Below are positions 1 through 6,232 of a stretch of DNA of 9,919 nt, one piece after another. The notes under the pieces are model-generated. The model worked only from the letters and a program-made list of their open reading frames with translations. It was not told the DNA's origin and did no database searches. The position numbers were made by a program, and so were the translations under genes. Source of the stretch: an uncultured Prevotella sp. (GTDB taxonomy: Bacteria; Bacteroidota; Bacteroidia; Bacteroidales; Bacteroidaceae); contig CAJOHP010000091.1 of NCBI GenBank assembly GCA_905234355.1, positions 1-9,919 on the forward strand, in the 5' to 3' direction. How positions within the stretch are numbered: position 1 is the stretch's first letter; each line of letters opens with the position of its first letter.

Positions 1-1
1 C

Positions 2-1279
2 AGCACCCCCACCACGGGCGCCATGGTGGTGCCCATGGGCGAGATAGCGCCACAGCCGGGCTACATGCTCTACTGGCCTGTGCGTCTGGCCAGCCTCTAT
101 GTGGGGTGCAAGAAGATGAAGAGCACCGACCGCTCGCGCAGCCACTTCAGCACGGCCTACCGCGACAGCGTCTTCTATGCATCCGACGCAACCGTCGACT
201 GCGACTCGTGGTCGTGGGCCGCGGGAGAATGGATGGTGGCCGACAATCCGCTGCGCGTCTTGGCCCAGGACTATATCAATGACAGCGCCGACGATGTCAT
301 GCGATTCGACTCCCTGTTTGCCAGGGTGGGCTATACGCGGGAAAATGCCACGCAGACAAACAGTTCGCTGGACCTTTACAAAATAAATAATGGCCAGCCT
401 TTTTGGCATGCAGCCGTCAAGGCCTATAGCCAGAAGTATGCCATGGGCTTTGGCTGGGAAAGCAAGATGAATGGTAGGGGCAACCGTTTCTTCCATCCGC
501 GCGAAGCCATTGCTACCGACAACACCACAATAGTCTACTACTATCGCCGCTTCGACCCCGCTGAGGCCATGCACACGGGTGTGCCGCCTGCAGGATTCGT
601 CACCTTCAACCCAGGCGAGCTGGTCTTCGAGAACGAAGAACTGACCGACGAATACTACGACTACATCTTTGAGAAGACGGATGAGGGATCGTTAGGTGAT
701 GTCTACGCCTTTGATTACTACTACTATTACGCCGACAGAGTGCTGGAGAGCGACACGCTGAGCAGTTTCGGTGCCTTCCTGCAGAGTGCCGAGTATCAGG
801 CCCTGCTCAACTTCTGCGCCACCCATCCCGGCATCATGTACTACGCCTTCCTGCCCGGACTGGAGGGGGAAGAGGCCGGTCTGGCACTCATAGAAGATCT
901 CTACGCCTATGCCTATCCCACGGTCTTGCAGCAGGTGTGGACCTACAATCGCACGCACAAGCGCAGCCCCGACAACAAGGGCTTGCGTCGCACGCGTCAT
1001 GCCAATGCCGTGCTGTTTGTCAAGACCCTGCTTGATGCAGAGATGAGCCATCGCCGCTCTGAGTCGATGCCGCGCCACGACGTGAGCTACAGCGACGACC
1101 CGACGGCCTTCAGTGTCGAGCCGCAGGGCCTGACGCTCAGCATCGGCTTCGACCTGCAGCGCGAGTCCAGCCCACGCCCGATGGCAGGCGCGTGGCCCAG
1201 CCACTCGCAGGCGAGCGACTCGCCGCCGGCGGATATTCCCGGCAGGTGGGGATCGGCCAAAGTGGACTCTATATTGTGA
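2..1279 (+). CDS. Secreted T9SS cargo-type protein of unknown function, 5'-truncated and frameshifted near its C-terminus
   Basis: The reading frame is open from the window edge, so the N-terminus and any signal peptide lie outside. I do not recognise the catalytic or binding family. The visible 425 residues are rich in aromatic and acidic residues, with a run of five tyrosines encoded near 715-730 and several Cys (for example GCKK and VDCDSW). Near its end the protein reads LTLSIGFDLQ, which resembles the first strand of a T9SS type A sorting domain. The frame then becomes low-complexity Pro/Ser sequence and stops at 1277-1279, while the rest of the sorting domain continues in the -1 frame to 1327-1329 (next entry). 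A one-base loss around 1160-1180 would explain this. Family knowledge says such domains direct cargo through the outer membrane by the type IX system. The assignment of secretion rests on that domain; the biochemical role is unknown. It could be a pseudogene or a sequencing error. Confidence 0.75.
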   Translation, partial: STPTTGAMVVPMGEIAPQPGYMLYWPVRLASLYVGCKKMKSTDRSRSHFSTAYRDSVFYASDATVDCDSWSWAAGEWMVADNPLRVLAQDYINDSADDVMRFDSLFARVGYTRENATQTNSSLDLYKINNGQPFWHAAVKAYSQKYAMGFGWESKMNGRGNRFFHPREAIATDNTTIVYYYRRFDPAEAMHTGVPPAGFVTFNPGELVFENEELTDEYYDYIFEKTDEGSLGDVYAFDYYYYYADRVLESDTLSSFGAFLQSAEYQALLNFCATHPGIMYYAFLPGLEGEEAGLALIEDLYAYAYPTVLQQVWTYNRTHKRSPDNKGLRRTRHANAVLFVKTLLDAEMSHRRSESMPRHDVSYSDDPTAFSVEPQGLTLSIGFDLQRESSPRPMAGAWPSHSQASDSPPADIPGRWGSAKVDSIL

Positions 1280-1329
1280 CTTACAGGGAGAACGGGCGCA
1301 TCTACAGCCGCAAGGTCGTCGTCAGGTAG
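1159..1329 (+). pseudogene. Out-of-frame T9SS type A C-terminal sorting domain of the preceding gene
   Basis: Read in the frame starting at 1159, the DNA encodes a PTPDGRRV segment, then an AGGYSRQVGIGQSGLYIV segment, then NGRIYSRKVVVR and a TAG stop at 1327-1329. The order D-x-x-G-R-x-V, a Gly-Tyr strand, GLYIV and a terminal basic KVVVR is the usual layout of the T9SS type A sorting domain, which ends the protein. It is one frame behind the 2-1279 ORF, so that ORF and this domain were one gene. Restoring the frame needs one extra base (or loss of two) near 1160-1180. I see no slippery heptamer there, so a mutation or a base-calling error is more likely than programmed frameshifting. Confidence 0.8.
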
Positions 1330-1412
1330 AGGGCAAGTGACAGGGCGGAGTGATTATTCAACTCCCCAGGTTCAATACGTTGTTCCCAGCTTTTGCATAA
1401 TGCCGGTACGCT

Positions 1413-1494
1413 GTAGGGACGGGCTTTATGCCTGTCCGCCATTGAGCAGCAAATTGTGGCTTTGATTTCGGACAGGCATAAAGCCCGTCCCTAC
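1413..1494. repeat. Inverted pair of REP-like elements (copies A and B)
   Basis: Copy A (1413-1438, plus orientation) is GTAG followed by the imperfect hairpin GGACGGGC-TTTAT-GCCTGTCC. Copy B (1469-1494) is its exact 26-nt reverse complement, 30 nt away. Each copy can fold alone, pairing GGAC with GTCC and GGC with GCC around a five-base loop with one internal mismatch. The pair can also fold into a 26-bp stem. The GTAG foot beside a hairpin is the signature of REP elements mobilised by RAYT-type (IS200-like) transposases. It lies between two genes, as expected. Mobilisation by a RAYT is an inference; none is in this window. Confidence 0.85.
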
Positions 1495-1517
1495 GACGTA
1501 GTACCCCACGCTGTTTT

Positions 1518-1543
1518 CGGAAAAGCATAAAGCCCGTCCCTAC
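1518..1543 (-). repeat. Diverged REP-like element (copy C)
   Basis: Same 26-nt unit and orientation as copy B, 49 nt further on (start to start), but with AAAAG replacing ACAGG in the distal arm, which weakens the hairpin. The CTAC end, which is the GTAG foot on the minus strand, is intact. Confidence 0.75.
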
Positions 1544-1597
1544 GCGGTGTGTTGATAAAAAAAACGGAAAAGATGAGTCCGTTCCAACTTTTTTTCG

Positions 1598-1605
1598 TAT
1601 ATTTG
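1598..1605 (+). promoter_or_regulatory. Bacteroidetes -7 box of the histidine phosphatase gene
   Basis: TATATTTG matches the TAnnTTTG consensus read by the Bacteroidetes primary sigma factor. It ends 29 nt before the ATG at 1635, so a start site near 1612 would give a leader of about 20 nt. No good TTTG -33 box is seen about 20 nt upstream, but a T-rich tract precedes it. Confidence 0.65.
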
Positions 1606-1634
1606 CACCTCAGAAAGTCAATGCAGATATAATC

Positions 1635-2930
1635 ATGAGACGACTCATCCTCTTCCTCCTGTCCGCGGCGCTCAGCCTGGTGGCATTGGCCCAGAATCCC
1701 AAGCACGAGATGCGCGACAACCTGCGACTCTCGGGCAGCAACTTCCTGGCCTATCCCGGCCCTGGCACGAAGTCGCTCACACCGCCTCCCGACGGGCAGC
1801 AGCCCTTCTACCTGAGCCACTACGGACGTCACGGCTCGCGCTACATGGCTTCGCCGCGCGAATACGACTATGCCTACGACGTCCTGCGCAAGGCCGGCGA
1901 GCAGGGCAAGCTGACCGCGCTGGGCCGCGACGTGCTGGAGCGACTGGTCTTCCTGCGCGATGAGGTGTCCGAGCGTTATGGCGACCTCACCCCTCTGGGC
2001 GCCGAGCAGATGCGAGGCATAGCCGCACGCATGGTGGAGCGCTTTCCGGAGGTGTTTGAAGACGACGCCACCATCGATGCACGCAGCACCACGGTGCGCC
2101 GCTGCATCCTCTCGATGACCAACGCGCTGCTGCAGATGACCGCGCTCAACCCTAAGCTGCGCATCAGCTGCGATGCCTCGGGCGGCATGCACTACCTGCA
2201 CTACACCGACAGAGAGCTGCTGCAGCACACGCGCTCAATACGCTCCAATGAGGCCTACGCCGACTTCTGCAAGGAGCACTCCTGCTGGCAGCGACCCATG
2301 ACGGCACTCTTCAGCGACACGGCCTACATGAACCGCGCGCTCAGCCCCGAGCGGCTGAACTACTACCTCTTCCGCCTTGCCGGCAGCCTGCAGAACCACG
2401 AGGCGCGCAAGCACATCACCTTCTACGACCTCTACACCGACGATGAGCTCTACGAAAACTGGCTCACCGTCAATGCCTACTGGTTTCTGGGCTACAGCTT
2501 CACCCCGCTCACGGGAGGGGTGCAGCCCTACTCGCAGCGCTACCTGCTGCGACAGATTATCGCCGAGGCCGACAGCTGCATACGCCATCCACACCCCGGT
2601 GCCACGCTGCGCTTCGGCCACGACACGGCGCTCATGCCGCTGGTGTGTCTCATGGACATCGACGGCTACGGACAGGTCATCGACCGTCTGGACGACGCGG
2701 CAAAACGCGGATGGGTGGACTACCGCATCTCGCCCATGGCGGCCAATGTGCAGCTGGTCTTCTACCGCAAGGCACCCGACGACGACGACGTGCTCGTGAA
2801 GGTGCTGCTCAACGAGCACGAGGCCACACTGCCACTGCCCGACGACCTCGCTCCCTACTACCGGTGGGCCGACTTCCGCGAGCATTACCTCCAGATGCTC
2901 GACAACTTCGACAAGCAGGCAAACAAGTAA
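1635..2930 (+). CDS. Secreted histidine-type phosphatase, clade 2 (MINPP/acid phosphatase-like)
   Basis: Predicted phosphomonoesterase of 431 residues. Residues 1-20 form a signal peptide ending ALA-Q, so the enzyme should act in the periplasm or outside. The catalytic motif HYGRHGSRY places R65-H66-G67-x-R69, with H66 as the nucleophile that forms phosphohistidine. A second conserved Arg lies in the DARSTTVRR segment, and RFGHDT (H329-D330) supplies the His-Asp proton donor. Clade-2 enzymes include acid phosphatases, phytases and MINPP (inositol polyphosphate phosphatase). MINPPs normally carry HAE where this has HD, so the substrate is open. An in-frame ATG follows a TAnnTTTG box. The flavodiiron gene begins 21 nt after the stop, suggesting co-transcription although the functions are not obviously linked. 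The family assignment is strong; the substrate is not determined. Confidence 0.9.
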   Translation: MRRLILFLLSAALSLVALAQNPKHEMRDNLRLSGSNFLAYPGPGTKSLTPPPDGQQPFYLSHYGRHGSRYMASPREYDYAYDVLRKAGEQGKLTALGRDVLERLVFLRDEVSERYGDLTPLGAEQMRGIAARMVERFPEVFEDDATIDARSTTVRRCILSMTNALLQMTALNPKLRISCDASGGMHYLHYTDRELLQHTRSIRSNEAYADFCKEHSCWQRPMTALFSDTAYMNRALSPERLNYYLFRLAGSLQNHEARKHITFYDLYTDDELYENWLTVNAYWFLGYSFTPLTGGVQPYSQRYLLRQIIAEADSCIRHPHPGATLRFGHDTALMPLVCLMDIDGYGQVIDRLDDAAKRGWVDYRISPMAANVQLVFYRKAPDDDDVLVKVLLNEHEATLPLPDDLAPYYRWADFREHYLQMLDNFDKQANK

Positions 2931-2951
2931 TACACACCTTATATGTAACGA

Positions 2952-4157
2952 ATGAAACAGATAACAGACAACATCTACTACCTGGGCGTCAACGACCGCC
3001 ACAAGGCGCTCTTTGAGGGGCTGTGGCCCTTGCCCTACGGCGTGAGCTACAACGCCTACCTCATCGACGACGAGAAGACGTGCCTCATCGACACGGTCGA
3101 GGCCGACTTCTTCCTGCCCTTCCTCGAGCACCTGCGCGAGCGCCTGGGCGACCGGCAACTCGACTATGTCGTGGTCAACCACATGGAGCCCGACCACAGC
3201 GGCTCCCTCGCCCTGCTGCGCGCCTACTACCCGCAGGTGCAGATTGTGGGCAACAAGAAGACGTTCGACATGATGAGCGGCTTCTACCGCCTCACCTCCG
3301 GACTGGTAGAGGTGAAGAACGGCGACACCCTCAGCCTGGGCGCCACGCAGCTGCAGTTTGTGCTCACCCCCATGGTGCACTGGCCCGAGACGATGATGAC
3401 GCTCTGCACCACGCCCGGCACTGCCGGCGGCGCCACGGTGCTCTTCTCCGGCGACGCCTTCGGATGCTTCGGCGCACTCAACGGCGCGTGGATAGACAGC
3501 CAGATGGGCTGCGACGACTTCTGGCCCGAGATGGAGCGCTACTACAGCAACATCGTGGGCAAATACGGCACGCCCGTGCAGATGGCGCTGAAGAAGCTCT
3601 CCGGCGTCACGCCCGACTACATCTGCGCCACCCACGGCCCTGTGTGGCACGAGCACGTGCAGCGCGTCGTGGCACTCTACGACCGTCTCTCGCGCTATGA
3701 GGCCGCCCCAGGCCTGGTCATCTGCTACGGCACGATGTACGGCAACACCGAGCGCGCAGCCGAGGTCATCGCACGCGCGGCCAGCGAGGCCGGAGTGAAG
3801 AACATCGTGATGCACAACGTCTCGAAGACCCACCACAGCTACATCCTGCGCGACGTGTTCCGCTACCGCGGACTCATCGTAGGAGCACCCACCTACAACA
3901 CCGGGCTCTATCACGAGATGAACGTGCTGCTCGACGAGCTCTCACAGAAAGACATCAAGGGCAGGCTCTTCGGATGGTTCGGCAGCTACAGCTGGGCATC
4001 GAAAGCCGTGGCCGAGATACAGCGCTGGAACGACGAGCGACTGCACTACCAGCCCGTGGGACAGCCCGTGGAGATAAGGCAGGCACTCACTGACGAGACC
4101 ACCGCACAGTGTGAAGCACTCGGAAGGGCCATGGCGCAGGAGCTGGGGAAGAGATGA
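2952..4157 (+). CDS. fprA: Class A flavodiiron protein (O2/NO reductase, FprA/FdpA family)
   Basis: Cytoplasmic flavodiiron protein of 401 residues, the usual size of the two-domain class A form. The N-terminal metallo-beta-lactamase-like domain (about 1-250) carries the di-iron ligands: H77, E79, D81 and H82 in NHMEPDH, H143 in VHWPE, D168 in SGDAFG and H228 in THGPVWH. The C-terminal flavodoxin domain (about 254-400) starts GLVICYGTMYGNTE, the FMN phosphate-binding loop. The family reduces O2 to water or NO to N2O with electrons from rubredoxin or a similar donor, protecting anaerobes from oxygen and nitrosative stress. All metal ligands are present, so the enzyme should be active. No rubredoxin domain is fused and no donor gene is nearby. 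It starts 21 nt after the phosphatase stop, and its own stop lies in the first unit of a heptad repeat array. Confidence 0.95.
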   Translation: MKQITDNIYYLGVNDRHKALFEGLWPLPYGVSYNAYLIDDEKTCLIDTVEADFFLPFLEHLRERLGDRQLDYVVVNHMEPDHSGSLALLRAYYPQVQIVGNKKTFDMMSGFYRLTSGLVEVKNGDTLSLGATQLQFVLTPMVHWPETMMTLCTTPGTAGGATVLFSGDAFGCFGALNGAWIDSQMGCDDFWPEMERYYSNIVGKYGTPVQMALKKLSGVTPDYICATHGPVWHEHVQRVVALYDRLSRYEAAPGLVICYGTMYGNTERAAEVIARAASEAGVKNIVMHNVSKTHHSYILRDVFRYRGLIVGAPTYNTGLYHEMNVLLDELSQKDIKGRLFGWFGSYSWASKAVAEIQRWNDERLHYQPVGQPVEIRQALTDETTAQCEALGRAMAQELGKR

Positions 4158-4205
4158 GAGATGAGAGATGAGAAATGAGAAATGAGAGGTGAGAAATATG
4201 ATTAC
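4154..4205 (+). repeat. Stop-anchored period-7 repeat array following the flavodiiron gene
   Basis: Six consecutive 7-nt units of the form ATGAGAG or ATGAGAA (the last GTGAGAA) run from 4154 to 4195. AT and the tail ATGATTAC follow. The TGA stop of the flavodiiron gene (4155-4157) is inside the first unit. Because the period is not a multiple of three, TGA recurs in every frame every 21 nt. The same architecture follows the DUF4294 gene on the other strand, and a reduced form follows butyrate kinase. Function is unknown; a translational stop-and-restart or an mRNA 3' element are guesses. Confidence 0.8.
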
Positions 4206-4227
4206 TAACCAAATAAAACAAATGACT

Positions 4228-5058
4228 ATGAGAAAAGTAATGCATTGTGTGATGGCCGCTGCGCTCACCGCCGGCCTGGGTATGTTTGCATCGTGCACCA
4301 CCTCGAACAACGACAATCCTGCCGGCGACGGCAACCTGACGGAACAGATTCAGGGCAAGTGGATTCTTATGGAAGAAGACGGGTCGCCCGTAGTGACCGA
4401 CGAGACCTCGGTCTTCACCTTCGAAAAGCAGGGCGCTGGCCTGAAAGCCTTCTACAGTACGGCCATCAGCGAAAGCCGGCAGTGGATATACAGCCAGTCG
4501 TACGACGTGGCCGCAGAAGGCAACAACCTGGCGCTGACCAAACAGATGGCTGGCGGTCTGGCCACAACCTGCCAGATGAACGATGTGCGCGTGGACGGCA
4601 ACAGCCTCAGCTGCACCACCCTGATCACCATCGGCAAGGATGGCCAGGCCATCGCTACCTATGGACCCAACAAGTTGCGCCTCTCACGTATCGTCGCAAG
4701 CATTGCCGCCAGCGACCTGGTGGGCACATGGGACGGATACTACACCAGCGACGATCCCGCCGCTGGTAGCGACCCTGAGAGGCACCGCGCCGTGTTTCGC
4801 GCCGACGGCACCTGCAACTACTATTATCCCGCTGCGGGCGGACAGTATGAGCTGGACCCCACGGTCTATTCCAGGTACTACGTAGACGGCACCCTGCTCT
4901 CTCTGTGCTGGCTCGACTTCGGCGAGGGCCAGAAGGAGCAGTATGAGAACTGGGAAGTGCTGCTGTGCTCCGCCAACAAAATCACGGCACGCTCCTTCCA
5001 CAAGCGTGCCGACGGCACCCTCTACACCGACACCTACCACCTCTCGAGGGTGGAGTAG
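4228..5058 (+). CDS. Lipoprotein with two lipocalin-like repeats
   Basis: Probable outer-membrane-anchored lipoprotein of 276 residues from the ATG at 4228. Its leader has a hydrophobic core and the lipobox GMFASC, giving lipidated C23. The tail after it (TTSNNDNP) is acidic and may act as a surface-export signal. Two similar units follow: IQGKWILMEEDG around W45, then LVGTWDGYYTSDD around W168 with RAVFRADGTCNYYY. The G-K/T-W start and beta-rich pattern are those of Bacteroidetes lipocalin-like domains, whose ligands are mostly unknown. The start at 4228 is chosen because it aligns C23 with C23 of the lipoprotein at 8320. In-frame starts at 4189, 4198 and 4222 would add residues before the leader. 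The gene begins 70 nt after the flavodiiron stop and ends before a strong terminator. Function is unknown beyond this. Confidence 0.8.
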   Translation: MRKVMHCVMAAALTAGLGMFASCTTSNNDNPAGDGNLTEQIQGKWILMEEDGSPVVTDETSVFTFEKQGAGLKAFYSTAISESRQWIYSQSYDVAAEGNNLALTKQMAGGLATTCQMNDVRVDGNSLSCTTLITIGKDGQAIATYGPNKLRLSRIVASIAASDLVGTWDGYYTSDDPAAGSDPERHRAVFRADGTCNYYYPAAGGQYELDPTVYSRYYVDGTLLSLCWLDFGEGQKEQYENWEVLLCSANKITARSFHKRADGTLYTDTYHLSRVE

Positions 5059-5087
5059 GCATCACACCCCTCGTATGAAGACAAACG

Positions 5088-5130
5088 AAAGCAAAGAGGC
5101 TCGCCATAAGTGCGGGCCTCTTTGCTTTTG
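5088..5130 (+). terminator. Rho-independent-type terminator of the lipocalin-like lipoprotein gene
   Basis: AAAGCAAAGAGGC (5088-5100) pairs perfectly with GCCTCTTTGCTTT (5116-5128), a 13-bp stem with a 15-nt loop, beginning 29 nt after the stop. The T-rich 3' side supplies the weak tail. An A-rich mirror on the other side means it may also stop transcripts arriving from the convergent gene. Confidence 0.8.
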
Positions 5131-5181
5131 CTCATTATTATCGTGGAATAAAATGTCAGACAGACATCAAGCCCTCGGTTT

Positions 5182-5200
5182 CGGACAGGCATAAAGCCCG
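5182..5200 (-). repeat. Truncated REP-like element (copy D)
   Basis: CGGACAGGCATAAAGCCCG matches 19 nt of the REP unit and then diverges, so the GTCC arm and CTAC foot are lost. The remaining part contributes to the inverted repeat at 5194-5234. Confidence 0.65.
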
Positions 5201-5234
5201 CCATGTGCGTGGTGTCTGCCGTATGGGCGGGCTT
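5194..5234 (-). terminator. Possible terminator for the minus-strand DUF4294 gene
   Basis: AAGCCCGCC (5194-5202) and GGCGGGCTT (5226-5234) form a perfect 9-bp GC-rich stem with a 23-nt loop. On the minus strand the stem is followed by TAT and only a short T-poor tail, so efficiency is uncertain. It lies about 80 nt beyond the DUF4294 stop, and one arm is made from the truncated REP copy D. Confidence 0.4.
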
Positions 5235-5261
5235 CTCTCATAGACGGGCCTATAAGCAGTC

Positions 5262-5319
5262 TAATCATATTTATCATTTCTCATTTCTCATCTCTCATTT
5301 CTCATCTCTCCTCTCTCAC
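5262..5319 (-). repeat. Stop-anchored period-7 repeat array following the DUF4294 gene
   Basis: On the minus strand, seven 7-nt units run from 5319 down to 5271: GTGAGAG, AGGAGAG, then ATGAGAA/ATGAGAG types, the last ATGATAA. AT and ATGATTA (5270-5262) follow. The TGA stop of the DUF4294 gene (5318-5316) is in the first unit, the same phase as in the array after the flavodiiron gene. Unit, phase and tail all agree although the two host genes are unrelated and on opposite strands. Confidence 0.8.
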
Positions 5320-5918
5320 AGCTGTCCTGCCTCGACCATGAGCACGACGCGCTCTGTGAGTCGGTCCACGCCGTCGGGGTCGTAGCTCTTCTTGAGCGAG
5401 GCACCGAAGGCCCATGCGAAGGCCTGCCACAGCCCGGCACGGAAGGGACCGATGAAGGCCTGCATGGCCTCGTAGGCCGTGCTGCCCAGCTCGCGGTCTA
5501 CCAGCTTGATGAGCAGCTTGCCCTGCGAGTAGGTCAGCTTCTTCATCTTGGGCTTGTAGTCGCGCACTATCGAGGCCTCCACCTTCTTCAGGTGCTCGTC
5601 GCGTGCCTGCTTGTCGGGCAGCGTCTCCAGGTATTCCGACGTCTCTATCAGCATCTGCCGCACCTGCTTGGCCAGGGGCAGCACACGCTTCACGTTCTTC
5701 ACCAGCCGCATGTAGGCCTGCTGCTGACGCATGCTCTTAAACGTGGGGGGCGGATAGACGTAGACGCTGGATAGCTCCATGTACTGTATCGAGTCGCCGC
5801 CGACCAGTGTGCGCCCCACCTTCACGGTAGGCTCCAGCGTTGTCTCGCCCACGTCCTGTGCACAGGCGTGGGACAGCGCAGCCGACAGGGCTGTCAGGAG
5901 GATGAGCAGACGTTTCAT
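5316..5918 (-). CDS. DUF4294 family exported protein
   Basis: A 200-residue protein with a cleavable signal peptide (core LLILLTALSAAL, ending ACAQ), so probably periplasmic. The rest matches my memory of the DUF4294 family, which is largely restricted to Bacteroidota: a VYVYPPPTF start, YMRLVKNVKRVLPLAK, the central LTYSQGKLLIKLVDRE core, then FRAGLWQAFAWAFGASLKKSYDPDG near the end. Function is unknown. The length is typical of the family. The ATG at 5918 is preferred over one at 5936 because it begins directly with the charged n-region of the signal peptide. A TAnnTTTG-like box lies only 5 nt upstream, implying a nearly leaderless mRNA unless transcription starts further upstream at 6151-6158. 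The gene is convergent with the lipocalin-like lipoprotein gene. Confidence 0.85.
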   Translation of the reverse strand: MKRLLILLTALSAALSHACAQDVGETTLEPTVKVGRTLVGGDSIQYMELSSVYVYPPPTFKSMRQQQAYMRLVKNVKRVLPLAKQVRQMLIETSEYLETLPDKQARDEHLKKVEASIVRDYKPKMKKLTYSQGKLLIKLVDRELGSTAYEAMQAFIGPFRAGLWQAFAWAFGASLKKSYDPDGVDRLTERVVLMVEAGQL

Positions 5919-5923
5919 AGGCG

Positions 5924-5931
5924 CAAAAGTA
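5924..5931 (-). promoter_or_regulatory. TAnnTTTG box immediately upstream of the DUF4294 gene
   Basis: The minus strand reads TACTTTTG, a match to the Bacteroidetes -7 consensus. It ends only 5 nt before the chosen ATG, so a start site 5-8 nt downstream would fall at or next to the start codon. No -33 TTTG is seen. It may be a genuine leaderless promoter or a chance match. Confidence 0.4.
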
Positions 5932-5976
5932 CGCATAATTTTTCATTCCGCCGTCGTTGTGCCCGCATTATTAGCA

Positions 5977-6084
5977 TTATTTTTCAATATTTTGCGCTGC
6001 ACGCCCCGTGCTGCGCTGGTATATGCGCACATAGTCTATCTCGTAGCGCATGGCCAGGGCGGCGACAAACGTTTTGATGGTCAT
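5977..6084 (-). CDS. Possible small protein, 35 codons, upstream of the DUF4294 gene
   Basis: A short ORF starting MTIKTFVAAL and ending AAQNIEK. Codon choice over the first two dozen codons (ATC, GTC, GCC, CTG, CGC, TAC, GAG, ATA, GAC, GTG) matches the genes around it, which is unusual for intergenic DNA. A TAnnTTTG box at 6151-6158 would start a transcript about 60 nt before the ATG. The stop is 58 nt before the DUF4294 start, so the two may be one transcript. The peptide is amphipathic and basic, without a signal or membrane segment. Its YEIDYVRIYQ stretch resembles the final strand of GH16 beta-glucanases (IDYVRVYQ), so it could be a gene remnant. I cannot assign a function. Confidence 0.35.
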   Translation of the reverse strand: MTIKTFVAALAMRYEIDYVRIYQRSTGRAAQNIEK

Positions 6085-6150
6085 AGGTCGGGTGGGGGTG
6101 TTGGGGTGGATAAACAGGAAACAGGTGAGCGATGCACTCGCGAATGGCTG

Positions 6151-6158
6151 CAAAGATA
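6151..6158 (-). promoter_or_regulatory. Bacteroidetes -7 box facing the DUF4294 side
   Basis: The minus strand reads TATCTTTG, an exact TAnnTTTG match, in a patch that is AT-rich compared with its surroundings. The predicted start near 6144 would yield a transcript covering the small ORF and then DUF4294. No -33 TTTG is evident. Confidence 0.5.
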
Positions 6159-6180
6159 CGAAATTATGAGCAGACGCGCG

Positions 6181-6219
6181 ACGTTATTGCACTTTTTAAC
6201 TGAAAATGTGCAATAATGT
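6181..6219. promoter_or_regulatory. Palindrome between divergent promoters, candidate operator for ptb-buk
   Basis: TTATTGCAC (6184-6192) and GTGCAATAA (6208-6216) are perfect inverted repeats. Pairing extends outward to 6181/6219 with one G-T wobble, and the central TTTT/AAAA can pair across a 5-nt loop. The centre, near 6200, is about 47 nt before the likely ptb start site, a position typical of activator sites. It is about 56 nt upstream of the opposed promoter. The regulator is unknown. A hairpin in RNA is the alternative reading. Confidence 0.5.
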
Positions 6220-6232
6220 GAAGAGTTTTTCG

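Larger units (their letters stand above)
1330..1634. other. Intergenic region with three REP-like palindromes and a promoter
   Basis: This stretch of about 305 nt has no gene I can support. It holds the inverted REP pair at 1413-1494, a third diverged copy at 1518-1543, and the promoter of the histidine phosphatase at 1598-1605. Nothing recognisable is seen in 1330-1412. Confidence 0.7.

Noticed and set aside
1148..1185. Programmed ribosomal frameshifting into the sorting domain
   Set aside because: The shift is -1, but no X-XXY-YYZ slippery heptamer or obvious downstream pseudoknot is visible; a mutation or sequencing error is simpler.
1491..2228. Minus-strand ORF of 245 codons running into the REP region
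   Set aside because: Shadow of the histidine phosphatase; its last part is a translation of REP copy C (RRDGLYAF), not protein-coding sequence.
2235..3914. Long minus-strand ORF (559 codons)
   Set aside because: It is a Val/His/Glu-rich antisense shadow of the histidine phosphatase and flavodiiron genes, whose motifs are intact on the plus strand; long antisense frames are expected in GC-rich coding DNA.
6089..6111. G-rich plus-strand tract as a G-quadruplex
   Set aside because: Only three tracts of three or more G are present, with a fourth of only two, so a stable three-tier quadruplex is not supported.
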